From assembly GCA_028293625.1 (NCBI GenBank), contig JAQGOL010000035.1, forward strand, positions 186,001-250,000: a DNA stretch of 64,000 nt. The letters are read 5' to 3'. The position numbers were made by a program, and so were the translations under genes. Each line of letters opens with the position of its first letter. Position 1 is the first letter of the stretch. The notes below the pieces were generated by a model, which worked only from the letters and a program-made list of their open reading frames with translations, did no database searches and had not been told where the DNA came from. The DNA comes from Chthoniobacteraceae bacterium (GTDB lineage Bacteria; Verrucomicrobiota; Verrucomicrobiia; Chthoniobacterales; Chthoniobacteraceae). Of this stretch, positions 17,978 through 26,827 are shown one piece after another.

Positions 17978-18150
17978 TGCAATGGCAGTGCCCTGAACCG
18001 GGTCGGGGGCGGCGGCTTGATCGAGTTGGCGCTCTTCGCACCGATCTGGCGGGCTTGCACACTCCCATGTTCCTATATCACACTGCGTGATTGACACACT
18101 CGGAAAGCTGGGTGCAATAGATTTCCTCCCCTTCCTCACCCCTTGATCGA

Positions 18151-19740
18151 ATGTCTTCCTCTGCGATTATTCACACCCAATACACGCCGGCTCACGAGGT
18201 TCTCTATCGCAACTTCTTCCTAGCTACCCTGCCCAAGGGGACCCGTGTCGAAGCCGAGGCTGTCTCACAATCCGGCGCGGGCGATCTTTACAGCCCGGAG
18301 TGGCACTTCTGCGTCACAAACAAAATTCGCATCCTGCTGCGGGCTATCGCCGCCAATCCCGGAGAGCTGTTCATGTGGAGCGACGTGGATGTGCAGTTTT
18401 TCGACTTTCGCGTTGAAGTGCTGCAGAAGGAAATGGAAGAGCGGAAACTTGACTGCCTGTTTCTGCGGGAAGGGATCGTGCTACCCTCAGGGCATCGTGA
18501 CGCAAATACCGGATTTTTCATCTGCCGGAGTTCCGATGTGACAAGGCGCTTTTTCGAGCAGGTTCTTCAGCGAATGGAAAGTGTCGAGCGGCCCAACGAT
18601 CAAACTTTCATTAATGGTCTGCTGGACGAAGGATTTCCATTGCAATGGGATCTCCTTGCAAATCGATACTATTGCCGCTCATTAGGCTTTCCACCTCCGC
18701 GGGGGCTTGCATTGCATCACGCCACGATGACCAACTCCGTGTCAGATAAGATCCGGCAATTGCAATTGGTTCGGATGGCTGAGACCGGTGGAATCACTGG
18801 CAGGGCATGGGCAACAGGGATAATGGGAATGAGAAAAATAAAGAGAATTTTTGCTATGCGAACCGCACCCTTGCAGGAAGTAACCGAGCCTCTGAGCCCA
18901 ATTCGCAAACTGCGAAAACAACTTGGAACCATCACCGGTAAAATTTCACCCGAGGCCTTGGAGTTTGTCCGGTCACTCATTCGGTATCGTTGTTTCCGGA
19001 AAAAACACGGCGGCTTTCAAGCCCATATTGCACGACAACTTTATTCCAAGGAAGCGCATATCCGCGTACTAGCCGGACCATTTGCAGGGATGAAATATTT
19101 CAATCGGACCGGCTGGGGGGCACTGACGTCGCGATGGGTGGGGACCTATGAAATGGAATTACGCGATTGGGTTCACGCTATTGTGGAGCGGCGCTATGAT
19201 CGGATTATCGATCTCGGCTGCGCGGAAGGATATTATGCGGTCGGATTTGCGCGTTCGCTTCCCGCAACCCAAGTCTATGCATTTGATATAGACTATTTCT
19301 CAAGGCGTTCCTGTGGTTTATTGGCGAAATTAAACGAATCCGAAAAAAGGGTGACTATCGGAGGGTTATGCACTCCGGTTCTTCTTAACGGCCTGATTGC
19401 TAAAAATACGCTTGTTTTTTGTGATGTGGAGGGAAATGAACTTGATCTGCTTGATCCGGCAAAGTGCCCGGCATTGGTCCAGGCGGATATCCTGGTTGAG
19501 GTTCATCAAAACGGCCAGCATCCGGCCCTGGAGGTTGAGGCACTGTTACGCGAGCGTTTTCATCCCACTCATGAGATCGCCAAGCGCGAGGCGGTGAGCC
19601 GTCAGGTTGCAAACTTTGATGCGTCCATTGTACGCGCGTTGCCAGGGGATCAACTGCTCGAAACCGCGGATGAAGAACGGCACGATGGGCGCATATGGCT
19701 CAAGATGGAAGCGCGGCCGATTTCCCAAGGCGTTGGTTAA
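18151..19740 (+). CDS. Two-domain protein: GT77-like nucleotide-sugar transferase plus SAM methyltransferase
   Basis: A 529-residue fusion. Residues 1-220 look like a nucleotide-diphospho-sugar transferase: W-S-D-V-D-V-Q-F-F-D (a D-x-D site) near 75-84, D-A-N-T-G-F-F-I-C around 118, and N-D-Q-T-F-I-N. Residues about 330-510 hold a class I methyltransferase with D-L-G-C-A-E-G-Y-Y-A-V-G-F-A near 352-365 and a second acidic strand Y-A-F-D-I-D-Y. Together these suggest adding a sugar and methylating the glycan, but the substrates are unknown. It stands alone on this strand, back-to-back with the ligase-like gene, its last 4 nt overlapping the end of glf. Confidence 0.75.
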   Translation: MSSSAIIHTQYTPAHEVLYRNFFLATLPKGTRVEAEAVSQSGAGDLYSPEWHFCVTNKIRILLRAIAANPGELFMWSDVDVQFFDFRVEVLQKEMEERKLDCLFLREGIVLPSGHRDANTGFFICRSSDVTRRFFEQVLQRMESVERPNDQTFINGLLDEGFPLQWDLLANRYYCRSLGFPPPRGLALHHATMTNSVSDKIRQLQLVRMAETGGITGRAWATGIMGMRKIKRIFAMRTAPLQEVTEPLSPIRKLRKQLGTITGKISPEALEFVRSLIRYRCFRKKHGGFQAHIARQLYSKEAHIRVLAGPFAGMKYFNRTGWGALTSRWVGTYEMELRDWVHAIVERRYDRIIDLGCAEGYYAVGFARSLPATQVYAFDIDYFSRRSCGLLAKLNESEKRVTIGGLCTPVLLNGLIAKNTLVFCDVEGNELDLLDPAKCPALVQADILVEVHQNGQHPALEVEALLRERFHPTHEIAKREAVSRQVANFDASIVRALPGDQLLETADEERHDGRIWLKMEARPISQGVG

Positions 19741-20897
19741 AGTTCAACCGCCGGCACAGCTTGGACAGAAGTTTCAGGCCATGCATTGGCAGGCAGCGCG
19801 GCCTTTAACTTTTCAAATTCCGCCAGTGCCATTCCTACGACCTGATCCATGTTGTAATAGCGGTAAGTAGCAAGGCGCCCGACGAAACTAACGCCTTTTT
19901 CCACGTCGGCCAGCGCAGCATAACGCTCGTATAGCTTCCTGGCATCCGGCGCGGGCACCGGATAATAAGGCTCCTTGCCGGGTCCAAAATCCTCCGGGTA
20001 TTCGCGCACAATGGTGGTTACCGGCAGCTTTTGGCCGGTGGCGTGTTTAAGCTCTACAATCCGCGTGTAATCGTGGTCGTTGGGATAGTTGACCTGCATG
20101 GCAGGTTGGAAAAATTCCTGGTCAAGCGTCTCAGATTCAAATCGGAGCGAACGATATGGGAGCGGCCCATAGCAATGATCAAAATACTCATCAATGGGGC
20201 CGGTATAGATGAGATGCTTGAACTTGATGTTTGCCCGTTCAGCGCGGTAATCAGCGCCCAGCCGTACTTCAATATTCGGGTGACGCAGCATTCTGGCGAA
20301 CATTGCAGAGTAGCCTTCTTTGGGCAGCGCCTGGAATTTTTCGGATAGGTAACGATCGTCACGGTTGGTGCGGATCGGGATCCTGCCACAGACACTGGCA
20401 TCGAGTTGGCTTGGTTCCCGGCGCCACTGCTTACGGGTGTAGTTCTCGAAAAACATCTCATAAAGACGGTGCCCAACCTGGGAGAGAATGACCTCCTCTG
20501 AATTTTTCGGCTCCAAAATCGGAAGACGCCACTCGGCCAGGGTCGATGCCATTTCTTCTTCGGTCGAAGCGCGGTCGAGCAGCTGTTCAAAGGTGTTGAG
20601 ATTAATCGGGAATTGCCAAAAGCGGCCATGCGTCCAGGAGAGGATCTGATAGTCGACCGGATGCCATTCCGTAAACTGGCTCAGGTAGTCAATAATCCGT
20701 TGGGAGTTCGTCCGGAAGTAATGCGGTCCATAAGTGTGCAAAAGCACGCCGGCCGCATCGTAATGATCATGGGCGTTGCCACCGACGTGATCGCGGCGGT
20801 CAACCACCAGGCAACGGGCGCCGCACTGGCTCGCAAGCCGTTCAGCGAGAACAGTCCCGGCAAATCCGGCACCTACAATTAGATAATCCCAAGTCAT
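19737..20897 (-). CDS. glf: UDP-galactopyranose mutase
   Basis: FAD enzyme that converts UDP-galactopyranose to UDP-galactofuranose. From ATG 20897 it has 386 residues: Rossmann start Y-L-I-V-G-A-G-F-A-G-T-V-L-A-E-R, E/D end of the fold in V-V-D-R-R-D-H-V-G-G-N-A, then Y-G-P-H-Y-F-R-T-N, Y-T-R-K-Q-W, Y-T-G-P-I-D-E-Y-F-D and the C-terminal G-R-L-A-T-Y-R-Y-Y-N-M-D-Q-V, all typical of bacterial Glf. Its presence implies galactofuranose in the surface polymer. It is the last of the leftward genes, separated from the gene before it by 288 nt. Confidence 0.96.
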   Translation of the reverse strand: MTWDYLIVGAGFAGTVLAERLASQCGARCLVVDRRDHVGGNAHDHYDAAGVLLHTYGPHYFRTNSQRIIDYLSQFTEWHPVDYQILSWTHGRFWQFPINLNTFEQLLDRASTEEEMASTLAEWRLPILEPKNSEEVILSQVGHRLYEMFFENYTRKQWRREPSQLDASVCGRIPIRTNRDDRYLSEKFQALPKEGYSAMFARMLRHPNIEVRLGADYRAERANIKFKHLIYTGPIDEYFDHCYGPLPYRSLRFESETLDQEFFQPAMQVNYPNDHDYTRIVELKHATGQKLPVTTIVREYPEDFGPGKEPYYPVPAPDARKLYERYAALADVEKGVSFVGRLATYRYYNMDQVVGMALAEFEKLKAALPANAWPETSVQAVPAVEL

Positions 20898-21185
20898 TTG
20901 CGCGCAGTCTCGCTGCTTTGCCGGCAACTTCCAGTCCTGGAATCAGCGATTCTCGATTTATTTCAATAACGGCCCGGAACCAACTGGCGACCACGCCCGC
21001 TGCCGAACGAGGCCGGCAGATCTCCCCTTTTTTCCAAGCCGCTCTTTGTACGTGCGGTGGTTGTTTTTACATTCCCCGCCTTCACCCGCGCCTCACCTCA
21101 AAGTTACTTGGTTGTCGAGGCCGAGACCGGTGAATCAGCGGATTGCTGTCGAAAAAACGTTGCTTCGGCCAAGGTGGCGTCCCGA

Positions 21186-21911
21186 TTATTTTGGATAGAG
21201 CAGATAACGTTTCTCAAAAAGGCTATTGATTAAGCGCAGAGCGGTTTTAATCGCCGCCTGCAGATAACCGCTTGGAAAAGCATTTCCGGAACTACCCGCT
21301 GTGGCAATCATTCGAGGTTGCCGCAAAAAAAAGCGGCACGTCTCAGGGCCAAACGTCTGAAGCACTTTAAAGAGGACCCGCTCGATGTAATCGCCTCGGG
21401 TATCGTCACATGCTTTGTAGAGGCCGCTGATCTCTTTCCTGTAAAAATCCGAGGTGGTGCAGAACAAGTAAGTCCGTGCCATTTCACTCCGGCTGGTTTG
21501 ATCAATAAGCAATTCAAACCGGGATCGCGCCCCGCATTCTTTGAGAATCTGCTCAATATTTATAACAAGATAGCGGCCCGTGATTTTGAGCCAGCGACCC
21601 GGCAATGGCTCTTCCTGCGCCATCCATTGGTCAAGCATCTCGAATTCCTGGAATCCTTTCCCACGGTCTGCAAACTGTGAAGGTGTGAATTTGCGCAGCT
21701 GCAAGCCCGGGAGTTCATTGAAGTCCGGGTCGTTGAGCAGATCGTAGCCTGAATTTTCGAGGAAATAGACGCGGGCGAATTGAAGGTAAAAGCGCAATGC
21801 GCGCAGATATTCTGCACGACGTTGTCTGCAAAACGCACCGTTGGGGTCGCTGCCCAATGGAACAATTGTGGCAGTCAGCACAATTGGCGGACCTGATGTG
21901 ACAGGGGTCAT
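21186..21911 (-). CDS. Conserved-looking polysaccharide-locus protein, function unknown
   Basis: A 241-residue protein without signal peptide or membrane helix. It contains G-K-G-F-Q-E-F-E-M-L-D-Q-W and W-L-K-I-T-G-R-Y-L-V, a pattern that I associate loosely with sugar-nucleotide-using proteins in LPS loci, but no family can be named with confidence. Its ATG overlaps the stop of the upstream methyltransferase by 4 nt (ATGA), so it belongs to the same transcript. The region down to glf (20898-21185) has no convincing gene. Confidence 0.65.
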   Translation of the reverse strand: MTPVTSGPPIVLTATIVPLGSDPNGAFCRQRRAEYLRALRFYLQFARVYFLENSGYDLLNDPDFNELPGLQLRKFTPSQFADRGKGFQEFEMLDQWMAQEEPLPGRWLKITGRYLVINIEQILKECGARSRFELLIDQTSRSEMARTYLFCTTSDFYRKEISGLYKACDDTRGDYIERVLFKVLQTFGPETCRFFLRQPRMIATAGSSGNAFPSGYLQAAIKTALRLINSLFEKRYLLYPK

Positions 21912-22987
21912 TTCTTGACGGCGACAACAATGAGTTCCTCACCACTTCGAGGAGCGATCCGCACCCAGATACGACTGAAAAGCTGCCGGGCCATGCCGGC
22001 GATCGAGAGAAGTTTTACAGGGCGCGTTACCTGCGGTTCACCGGCAAGCCGGGTTGCTCGAAGGGTGCTGCTCATCCCCTGTATATACCATGCACCGCGG
22101 ATGCTCGTGCGCATTTTCACGACGGCAAGATTAGACTTCCTGCAGAGCGCGGTCAGGTTCTGGAGATTGAAGATCTGCAGGTGGCGTGGCGGTTCAAGGC
22201 CGCGCCAGTCGGCTTGATAAAAGTGATGACCGAGACTTTCCGCATTGGGAGTTATCACGACGAGCCGTCCGCCCGGCTTCAGGATTCGCGCGCATTCTTC
22301 AAGAAAACCTGCCGGATCGTAGACGTGTTCGATGACGTTTCCCATATACAACGCGTCAAAGGATTGATCCGGATAATGTTGCTCCCTCAGATCGCCCAAT
22401 TTGCATGGGATCCCGGCAGAGTGTACGTGACGCAAACATTGGGGATCGAAATCGAGCCCTTCAACCTCCCACCCCAAGCTTTGCATCCGCCGCAACAAGT
22501 AGCCATTCCCGCAGCCAACTTCCAGCAGGCGGGCCGGCTGATCCGGCGCTTTCAGGCACATTGCTTCGAGTCGCATTGAATCAGGTCCGCAAGGGTGCAA
22601 GTGGGCGGCGGCCTTGAAGAAGGAAGCTAAAAAGAATGAGCGTTTCCTGGCATAGCCAAGCGCGTGGGCCATGTAGGCATTGCGGAAATTATGATAGAGC
22701 TTCTTAATCACGACGCGTTCGCCCAACTGCCCGGGGCCGCCTTCTTCGTGGGTATAGTAAGACTGATAAGCTTTACTGATTTCACTCGGTTTCGGCCGTT
22801 TACTTAACCAGAGCAGTCTGCATTCCGGAGAACGGCACTTGGAAACTTGCCAGATGCCGGAAGCTGAATAAACGCGGTCCTCCAATTGGTCGTATTTCAG
22901 ATCGCCGGCGCTGCCGCAAAGCGGACAACACTCAACAATTTCAAAGCCAATCTCATTCATTGGGCTGTCTTCCGGAGAGTTTTTCAT
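21908..22987 (-). CDS. Class I SAM methyltransferase with N-terminal zinc-ribbon-like motif
   Basis: 359 residues. The N-terminal part has C-C-P-L-C-G near residue 20 and a second cysteine pair around C-R-S-P-E-C, typical of the small zinc-finger that precedes many sugar methyltransferases. The methyltransferase domain begins near residue 150 with L-L-E-V-G-C-G-N-G-Y-L-L and continues through V-E-G-L-D-F-D and G-N-V-I-E-H-V-Y-D-P. A role in methylating a glycan or sugar nucleotide is inferred from position. Linked by 4-nt ATGA overlaps to the genes on both sides. Confidence 0.88.
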   Translation of the reverse strand: MKNSPEDSPMNEIGFEIVECCPLCGSAGDLKYDQLEDRVYSASGIWQVSKCRSPECRLLWLSKRPKPSEISKAYQSYYTHEEGGPGQLGERVVIKKLYHNFRNAYMAHALGYARKRSFFLASFFKAAAHLHPCGPDSMRLEAMCLKAPDQPARLLEVGCGNGYLLRRMQSLGWEVEGLDFDPQCLRHVHSAGIPCKLGDLREQHYPDQSFDALYMGNVIEHVYDPAGFLEECARILKPGGRLVVITPNAESLGHHFYQADWRGLEPPRHLQIFNLQNLTALCRKSNLAVVKMRTSIRGAWYIQGMSSTLRATRLAGEPQVTRPVKLLSIAGMARQLFSRIWVRIAPRSGEELIVVAVKK

Positions 22988-24036
22988 TCGCTTTTTAGGG
23001 CTTCAAGTTCGCGGTCCAGAAACGCATAGAGGTTTTCGGTGTGCAAGAGGACGTGACGCGCCTCGGCGATGGCTTTGCGGCGCGACTCATATGGATCGCG
23101 TTTTAAAATGGCGCGCAGAACATCCAGTGCGTCAGGCCGGCTAATGTCAAAAGGCTCGAAACTTTCCGCGGGCAGAAACTCGTCGAGATTCGGGCAGCCG
23201 TGATAAAGCGGGAACGAGTAGCACACGATCGAATCAGCGATCTTCTCAGTCCAATAGAATGGGGCCACGCTGTTTTCAATGACGATGGAATAGCGGCACG
23301 GGGCATGGACGCCCCATTTTGATTTCACAAAACCGCGGTAGCCGCGGAAGCGCTCCATGGCGGTGCCGCGTCCCCACAGCACGTATTCAATGTCGCTGGC
23401 ATCGAGGCGTTCTAAAAAGCGGATTCGTTCCTGATGACCGGGCAGTTTGTCCAATGCCGAGCAGATGATTCCCAGAGTAATAGGTTTGCGCGGCTCGGGA
23501 GCTTGGTTGAGGTAATTCCAGTCCTTTCCCAAGTGAAGATGGACATAAGGCGGGGCTGGGCGGTAGATGCCGCCTCGGTCGAGGAGATACTTGCAATTGG
23601 TGTAGAAGCGGGAAACCATGGCATGTTCCTCGGGCCTGTCATAACCGAATGCCTTGACATATTCCTCAGGTTCCATGTGGAGCCCCCAAACGCGCTCGGG
23701 CCCCGGCAAAGTAACTTGCGGTACGCTTATGGAATCGATGGGGTGGGTGAGCGAATTAAGGATCACGTAATGATCGGCCTCGCCCTCCGCTACAAAGAGC
23801 GTCTTTCCCCATATACAACTCCCGCCGGGAGTTCCTTCAATGGTCCGCTGCCAAAGCCCCATGAAGTTTCCCACCAGCCTGACCGTGCGCTCGATTCCAA
23901 GCGCCCGCTTTTGAGCCGGGCTCAAGTTCATCACACGGCGGATGGTGCGCCGATGCCAGAAGTCGCTAAAACTTAATAACCATGCCCGCGCCAGGACTTT
24001 GTTGCGCAGCCGTACGAAAAGCCGTTTTATTTCCAT
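22984..24036 (-). CDS. Glycosyltransferase family 10 (fucosyltransferase-like)
   Basis: The 350-residue product (ATG 24036) carries the GT10 C-terminal signature: Y-S-I-V-I-E-N-S then T-E-K-I-A-D-S, and P-L-Y-H-G-C-P-N, around residues 245-290. Characterised GT10 enzymes use GDP-L-fucose as donor. No GDP-fucose synthesis genes are in view, whereas a GDP-mannose 3,5-epimerase homologue is, so GDP-L-galactose, a close relative of GDP-L-fucose, is a possible donor (inference). Longer in-frame starts to 24126 run into the upstream methyltransferase gene; the chosen start overlaps it by 10 nt. Confidence 0.85.
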   Translation of the reverse strand: MEIKRLFVRLRNKVLARAWLLSFSDFWHRRTIRRVMNLSPAQKRALGIERTVRLVGNFMGLWQRTIEGTPGGSCIWGKTLFVAEGEADHYVILNSLTHPIDSISVPQVTLPGPERVWGLHMEPEEYVKAFGYDRPEEHAMVSRFYTNCKYLLDRGGIYRPAPPYVHLHLGKDWNYLNQAPEPRKPITLGIICSALDKLPGHQERIRFLERLDASDIEYVLWGRGTAMERFRGYRGFVKSKWGVHAPCRYSIVIENSVAPFYWTEKIADSIVCYSFPLYHGCPNLDEFLPAESFEPFDISRPDALDVLRAILKRDPYESRRKAIAEARHVLLHTENLYAFLDRELEALKSE

Positions 24037-24743
24037 GCACAAAAAAACATTGAGGAAGAGAGGACGCGAATGTTTTCGCGCGTGGCAAGGCGAATCAAGG
24101 TGCGGTAAGCATGCTGGGCAAGCCATGCGAAGGGCAGTTTGATCCAGCGCTTATAGCGGATGCTGGCGAGGGTATCATCTTTAAAAAGGACCTTATGGAA
24201 CCCAGTCATTTGCAAAAGAGCAGTAAGAGCCGTGGTTGTTAGGGCCCAATAATGAGTGATATCGTTGAAGAGTGCGCGCCCTACCACGGGGCTGTCGCCA
24301 TTGGGGCCGCGAAGGATCAACCGCCCGCCCGGAGCCAGCGTCCGATGGCATTCGCTAATGAAATCGAGAAAAACTTCTTTTGGCAGGTGCTCATAAAAAT
24401 CGAGTCCGACAATGCAATCAAGCGAGCCCGCTGCTCGGCCTCGCAGTTCCCCGATCGAATCGGCTAGTTTAACCGGCAGTCCTCCGGCCTGGGCCAGAAG
24501 AATCTGCGCCTCTGAAGAGTCGCTTCCTTCCATGTTTTTGTAACCGAGATTCTTAAGCCAATGAAGAAAGATGCCTGAACCGCAGGCCACCTCGTAGATC
24601 CGCGAATTTTTATCCTCAGGCAGCCACTCACTTACTAAGTCGTCATAAATAGGCGACTGATCTCGAACTGCAAGCAGCACATCCTGAAGCGAATTTAATC
24701 CTCGCGCTGCTGTCTGATAGGCGTAGAAGGCGGAAACATTCAT
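24027..24743 (-). CDS. Class I SAM methyltransferase
   Basis: A 238-residue methyltransferase with S-A-M site Y-E-V-A-C-G-S-G-I-F-L-H-W near residue 50-62, acidic strand M-E-G-S-D-S-S, then V-G-L-D-F-Y-E-H-L-P and L-A-P-G-G-R-L-I-L-R-G-P-N-G. This is the Methyltransf_11/23 pattern frequent in glycan operons. Substrate unknown. It begins 7 nt after the flippase gene and overlaps the GT10 gene by 10 nt, so the order flippase, methyltransferase, GT10, methyltransferase, unknown protein forms a compact operon. Confidence 0.88.
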   Translation of the reverse strand: MNVSAFYAYQTAARGLNSLQDVLLAVRDQSPIYDDLVSEWLPEDKNSRIYEVACGSGIFLHWLKNLGYKNMEGSDSSEAQILLAQAGGLPVKLADSIGELRGRAAGSLDCIVGLDFYEHLPKEVFLDFISECHRTLAPGGRLILRGPNGDSPVVGRALFNDITHYWALTTTALTALLQMTGFHKVLFKDDTLASIRYKRWIKLPFAWLAQHAYRTLIRLATRENIRVLSSSMFFCAWK

Positions 24744-24749
24744 AAGGGG

Positions 24750-26147
24750 TCAAACGGCAGGCAGCGGCGAACTCCCGGTGGAGTGCAAGGCTTTCCATGT
24801 AATCCATCCTTGGTAGGGGCAATACCAAAAATTGGTCAAAAGCACCGCCAGCAAGCTGGCAAGTGGCGCTCCAATGAGACCTAGTTTAGGACAGAAAACA
24901 AGGATGCCAGCAACGGTTAGCACGCCGTGAAGCACCGTTGTCAGCGCGAATGGGTTTCTTCCGCTGGCCAGCACAAAAATGGCAGACACCGCCGCGCAAG
25001 TGCCCGCCAGATAATTAAGCGAAAAAAGAAGAAGTGCGTTTTTGCTTAAAAACTCTCCCGGCCCGATCCAATAGTAAACCAAGGTGGGGGCGCCGAAGTA
25101 GATGGCGAGCGCCACGCATCCGTGCAGTATGCACCCTATAATAAGGGTGCGCTTAAATCGGCGTTTGCCAGCCTCGTAAGCGCCACTGGCGGTTTCGTGG
25201 GTGAAAAAGGGTCCTTGCGAGGAGGTAATCTGAGAGACTGCCGCGTTGAAGGTGTCGCCAATGCGGAGCGCGATATAATAAGGGGTGACAACCGCCGGTC
25301 CCAGGAGCAACGCCAGAAGGGGCGGTTGTGCAGTGCTGACAAGGTATCCTCCCGAGCCGGCAATGCCGTATGGGACGGCAACACGCCAGAGCTGGCCCAC
25401 CAAGTTCCGGCCTAGCTGGCGAGTTCGCTGGATGCGTCCGGAAGCGATTTTTCGCAAAGCGAGGTGCACCGCTAAATACTGCGCGAGCGATGCGGTCAGT
25501 ATTCCTACCGCCAAACCTTCGATTCCAAAGCCAAGAGATAGCGCCGCGATATTTAGCAGGTTCCAAAGGATGATGTAGGAACCCGCAATGAAGCGGTTTA
25601 GATACATATAGCCGATGCCCTCTAAAAATGCCTGGCTTAGCCGGGACTGAAATGTGGCAAGTAAAGAAACGCCCATCATCGACCAGACAGCCGTGGATGC
25701 ATGACCGGCATGAAGGTGGGTGTACGGAAGAACAAGAAAGATCAGCACGATAAGCAGCAATCCGGCCACCGCTGTTACCCACAGAAAAATATGATAACTC
25801 GCAGAGTAAAGCTCATTTAAACCCTCCCAGCCCGGCTTTGTTGCCAGGAGATCAGCCTGGCGGCTTTCTGAGCCAAGCTGCAATTTGAAGGTATAGGCAG
25901 CCTGGCGGCTAATCGCCATGCTAAAGCCAAAATCCGTCAGGCTAAAAAGCGTGAGAATGCCAATAAGGGCAAACCACAAACCTGCCATCGTTTCGCCAAG
26001 GCTGTGGATGATAAGCGGGATTGAAACGATCGCGCCGATAATTCCACAGCCTTGTTGATACCATCCCGCCAGTACGCTCGCCCGGGCCGGGTGCGTCCGC
26101 ACCCACTCCATGAGCCACCCGCCTGCACGCAATGCCTGGATTCTCAT
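24750..26147 (-). CDS. Polysaccharide flippase (Wzx/MATE-like)
   Basis: About 465 residues with 12-14 predicted hydrophobic helices. The first helices contain S-I-P-L-I-I-H-S-L-G and W-F-A-L-I-G-I-L-T-L-F-S-L-T-D-F-G-F-S, a pattern seen in Wzx-type lipid-linked oligosaccharide flippases, which move repeat units across the inner membrane. With the ligase/polymerase-like protein at 16337 this gives the two membrane steps of a Wzx/Wzy route. Start: ATG 26147 preferred; ATG 26165 and 26111 are alternatives. It is the first gene of the leftward operon. Confidence 0.85.
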   Translation of the reverse strand: MRIQALRAGGWLMEWVRTHPARASVLAGWYQQGCGIIGAIVSIPLIIHSLGETMAGLWFALIGILTLFSLTDFGFSMAISRQAAYTFKLQLGSESRQADLLATKPGWEGLNELYSASYHIFLWVTAVAGLLLIVLIFLVLPYTHLHAGHASTAVWSMMGVSLLATFQSRLSQAFLEGIGYMYLNRFIAGSYIILWNLLNIAALSLGFGIEGLAVGILTASLAQYLAVHLALRKIASGRIQRTRQLGRNLVGQLWRVAVPYGIAGSGGYLVSTAQPPLLALLLGPAVVTPYYIALRIGDTFNAAVSQITSSQGPFFTHETASGAYEAGKRRFKRTLIIGCILHGCVALAIYFGAPTLVYYWIGPGEFLSKNALLLFSLNYLAGTCAAVSAIFVLASGRNPFALTTVLHGVLTVAGILVFCPKLGLIGAPLASLLAVLLTNFWYCPYQGWITWKALHSTGSSPLPAV

Positions 26148-26273
26148 TGGATGCCGCGCCGGCACGCATGGCCGCCATTATCGGCCTTGCCACGATGCAC
26201 GCTGGTTCGGATTATCATGCACAAACGCTGGATAGCAGCACAAAGCGCGGAAATGCGGGACTCTGGCGTTTGC

Positions 26274-26810
26274 CTAGCGCACCACGCCAAATTCGGTGCG
26301 GCGGTTTTTGGACCATGCCGATTCGCTGGCGCCTGAGTCGACCGGCATCTCGGAGCCGAAGCTGACGGTTTGCAATCGGCTCGCATTGCCTCCGGCGCTG
26401 ATCAGGGCGGCGCGCACGGCTTGGGCGCGGCGTTCCCCCAGGCCGCGGTTGTATTCCGGCGTGCCGCGTTCATCGGTGAAACCGGCGAGAACAATAGTGC
26501 TGGAAGCGGTCTGCATGAAATCGGCAACGCGCTCGATTTTCCCACGTTCCTCGGAACCGATCGTATAACTATCAAAGGCAAAGTGGATCGCACTGAAGCG
26601 GGTATGATCAACATTACTTCCTAAAAATGAAACGCCCTCCTGCCGCTCCGGCAGCGGCGTTCCCAGTCCGTTGATGGCGGTTCCGTTGACCGAGTCGCTG
26701 TCGGATACGCCGCCATACTCGCGCTCTGCTTTTCCTTTGTTCGCGCAGCCGCCAAGGGAAAGTAGAAGGAGGCTTGCAAGCGCCGGTTGTAAAAGACGGA
26801 AAAATTTCAT
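26274..26810 (-). CDS. pal: Peptidoglycan-associated lipoprotein Pal
   Basis: A 178-residue lipoprotein: signal peptide with lipobox L-G-G-C at residues 19-22, a 45-residue linker, then an OmpA-like domain starting I-H-F-A-F-D-S-Y and continuing G-F-T-D-E-R-G-T-P-E-Y-N and G-E-R-R-A-Q-A-V. Pal anchors the outer membrane to peptidoglycan and works with TolB. The tolB gene lies 17 nt upstream on the same strand, the usual tolB-pal pairing; tolQRA are not in the window and no ybgF follows. Confidence 0.95.
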   Translation of the reverse strand: MKFFRLLQPALASLLLLSLGGCANKGKAEREYGGVSDSDSVNGTAINGLGTPLPERQEGVSFLGSNVDHTRFSAIHFAFDSYTIGSEERGKIERVADFMQTASSTIVLAGFTDERGTPEYNRGLGERRAQAVRAALISAGGNASRLQTVSFGSEMPVDSGASESAWSKNRRTEFGVVR

Positions 26811-26827
26811 GAAAAGGGTGGAAGACG

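Noticed and set aside
20898-21185. Possible small gene between glf and the unknown polysaccharide protein
   Set aside because: The only open frame (about 70 codons, plus strand) has no ribosome site and no protein-like pattern.
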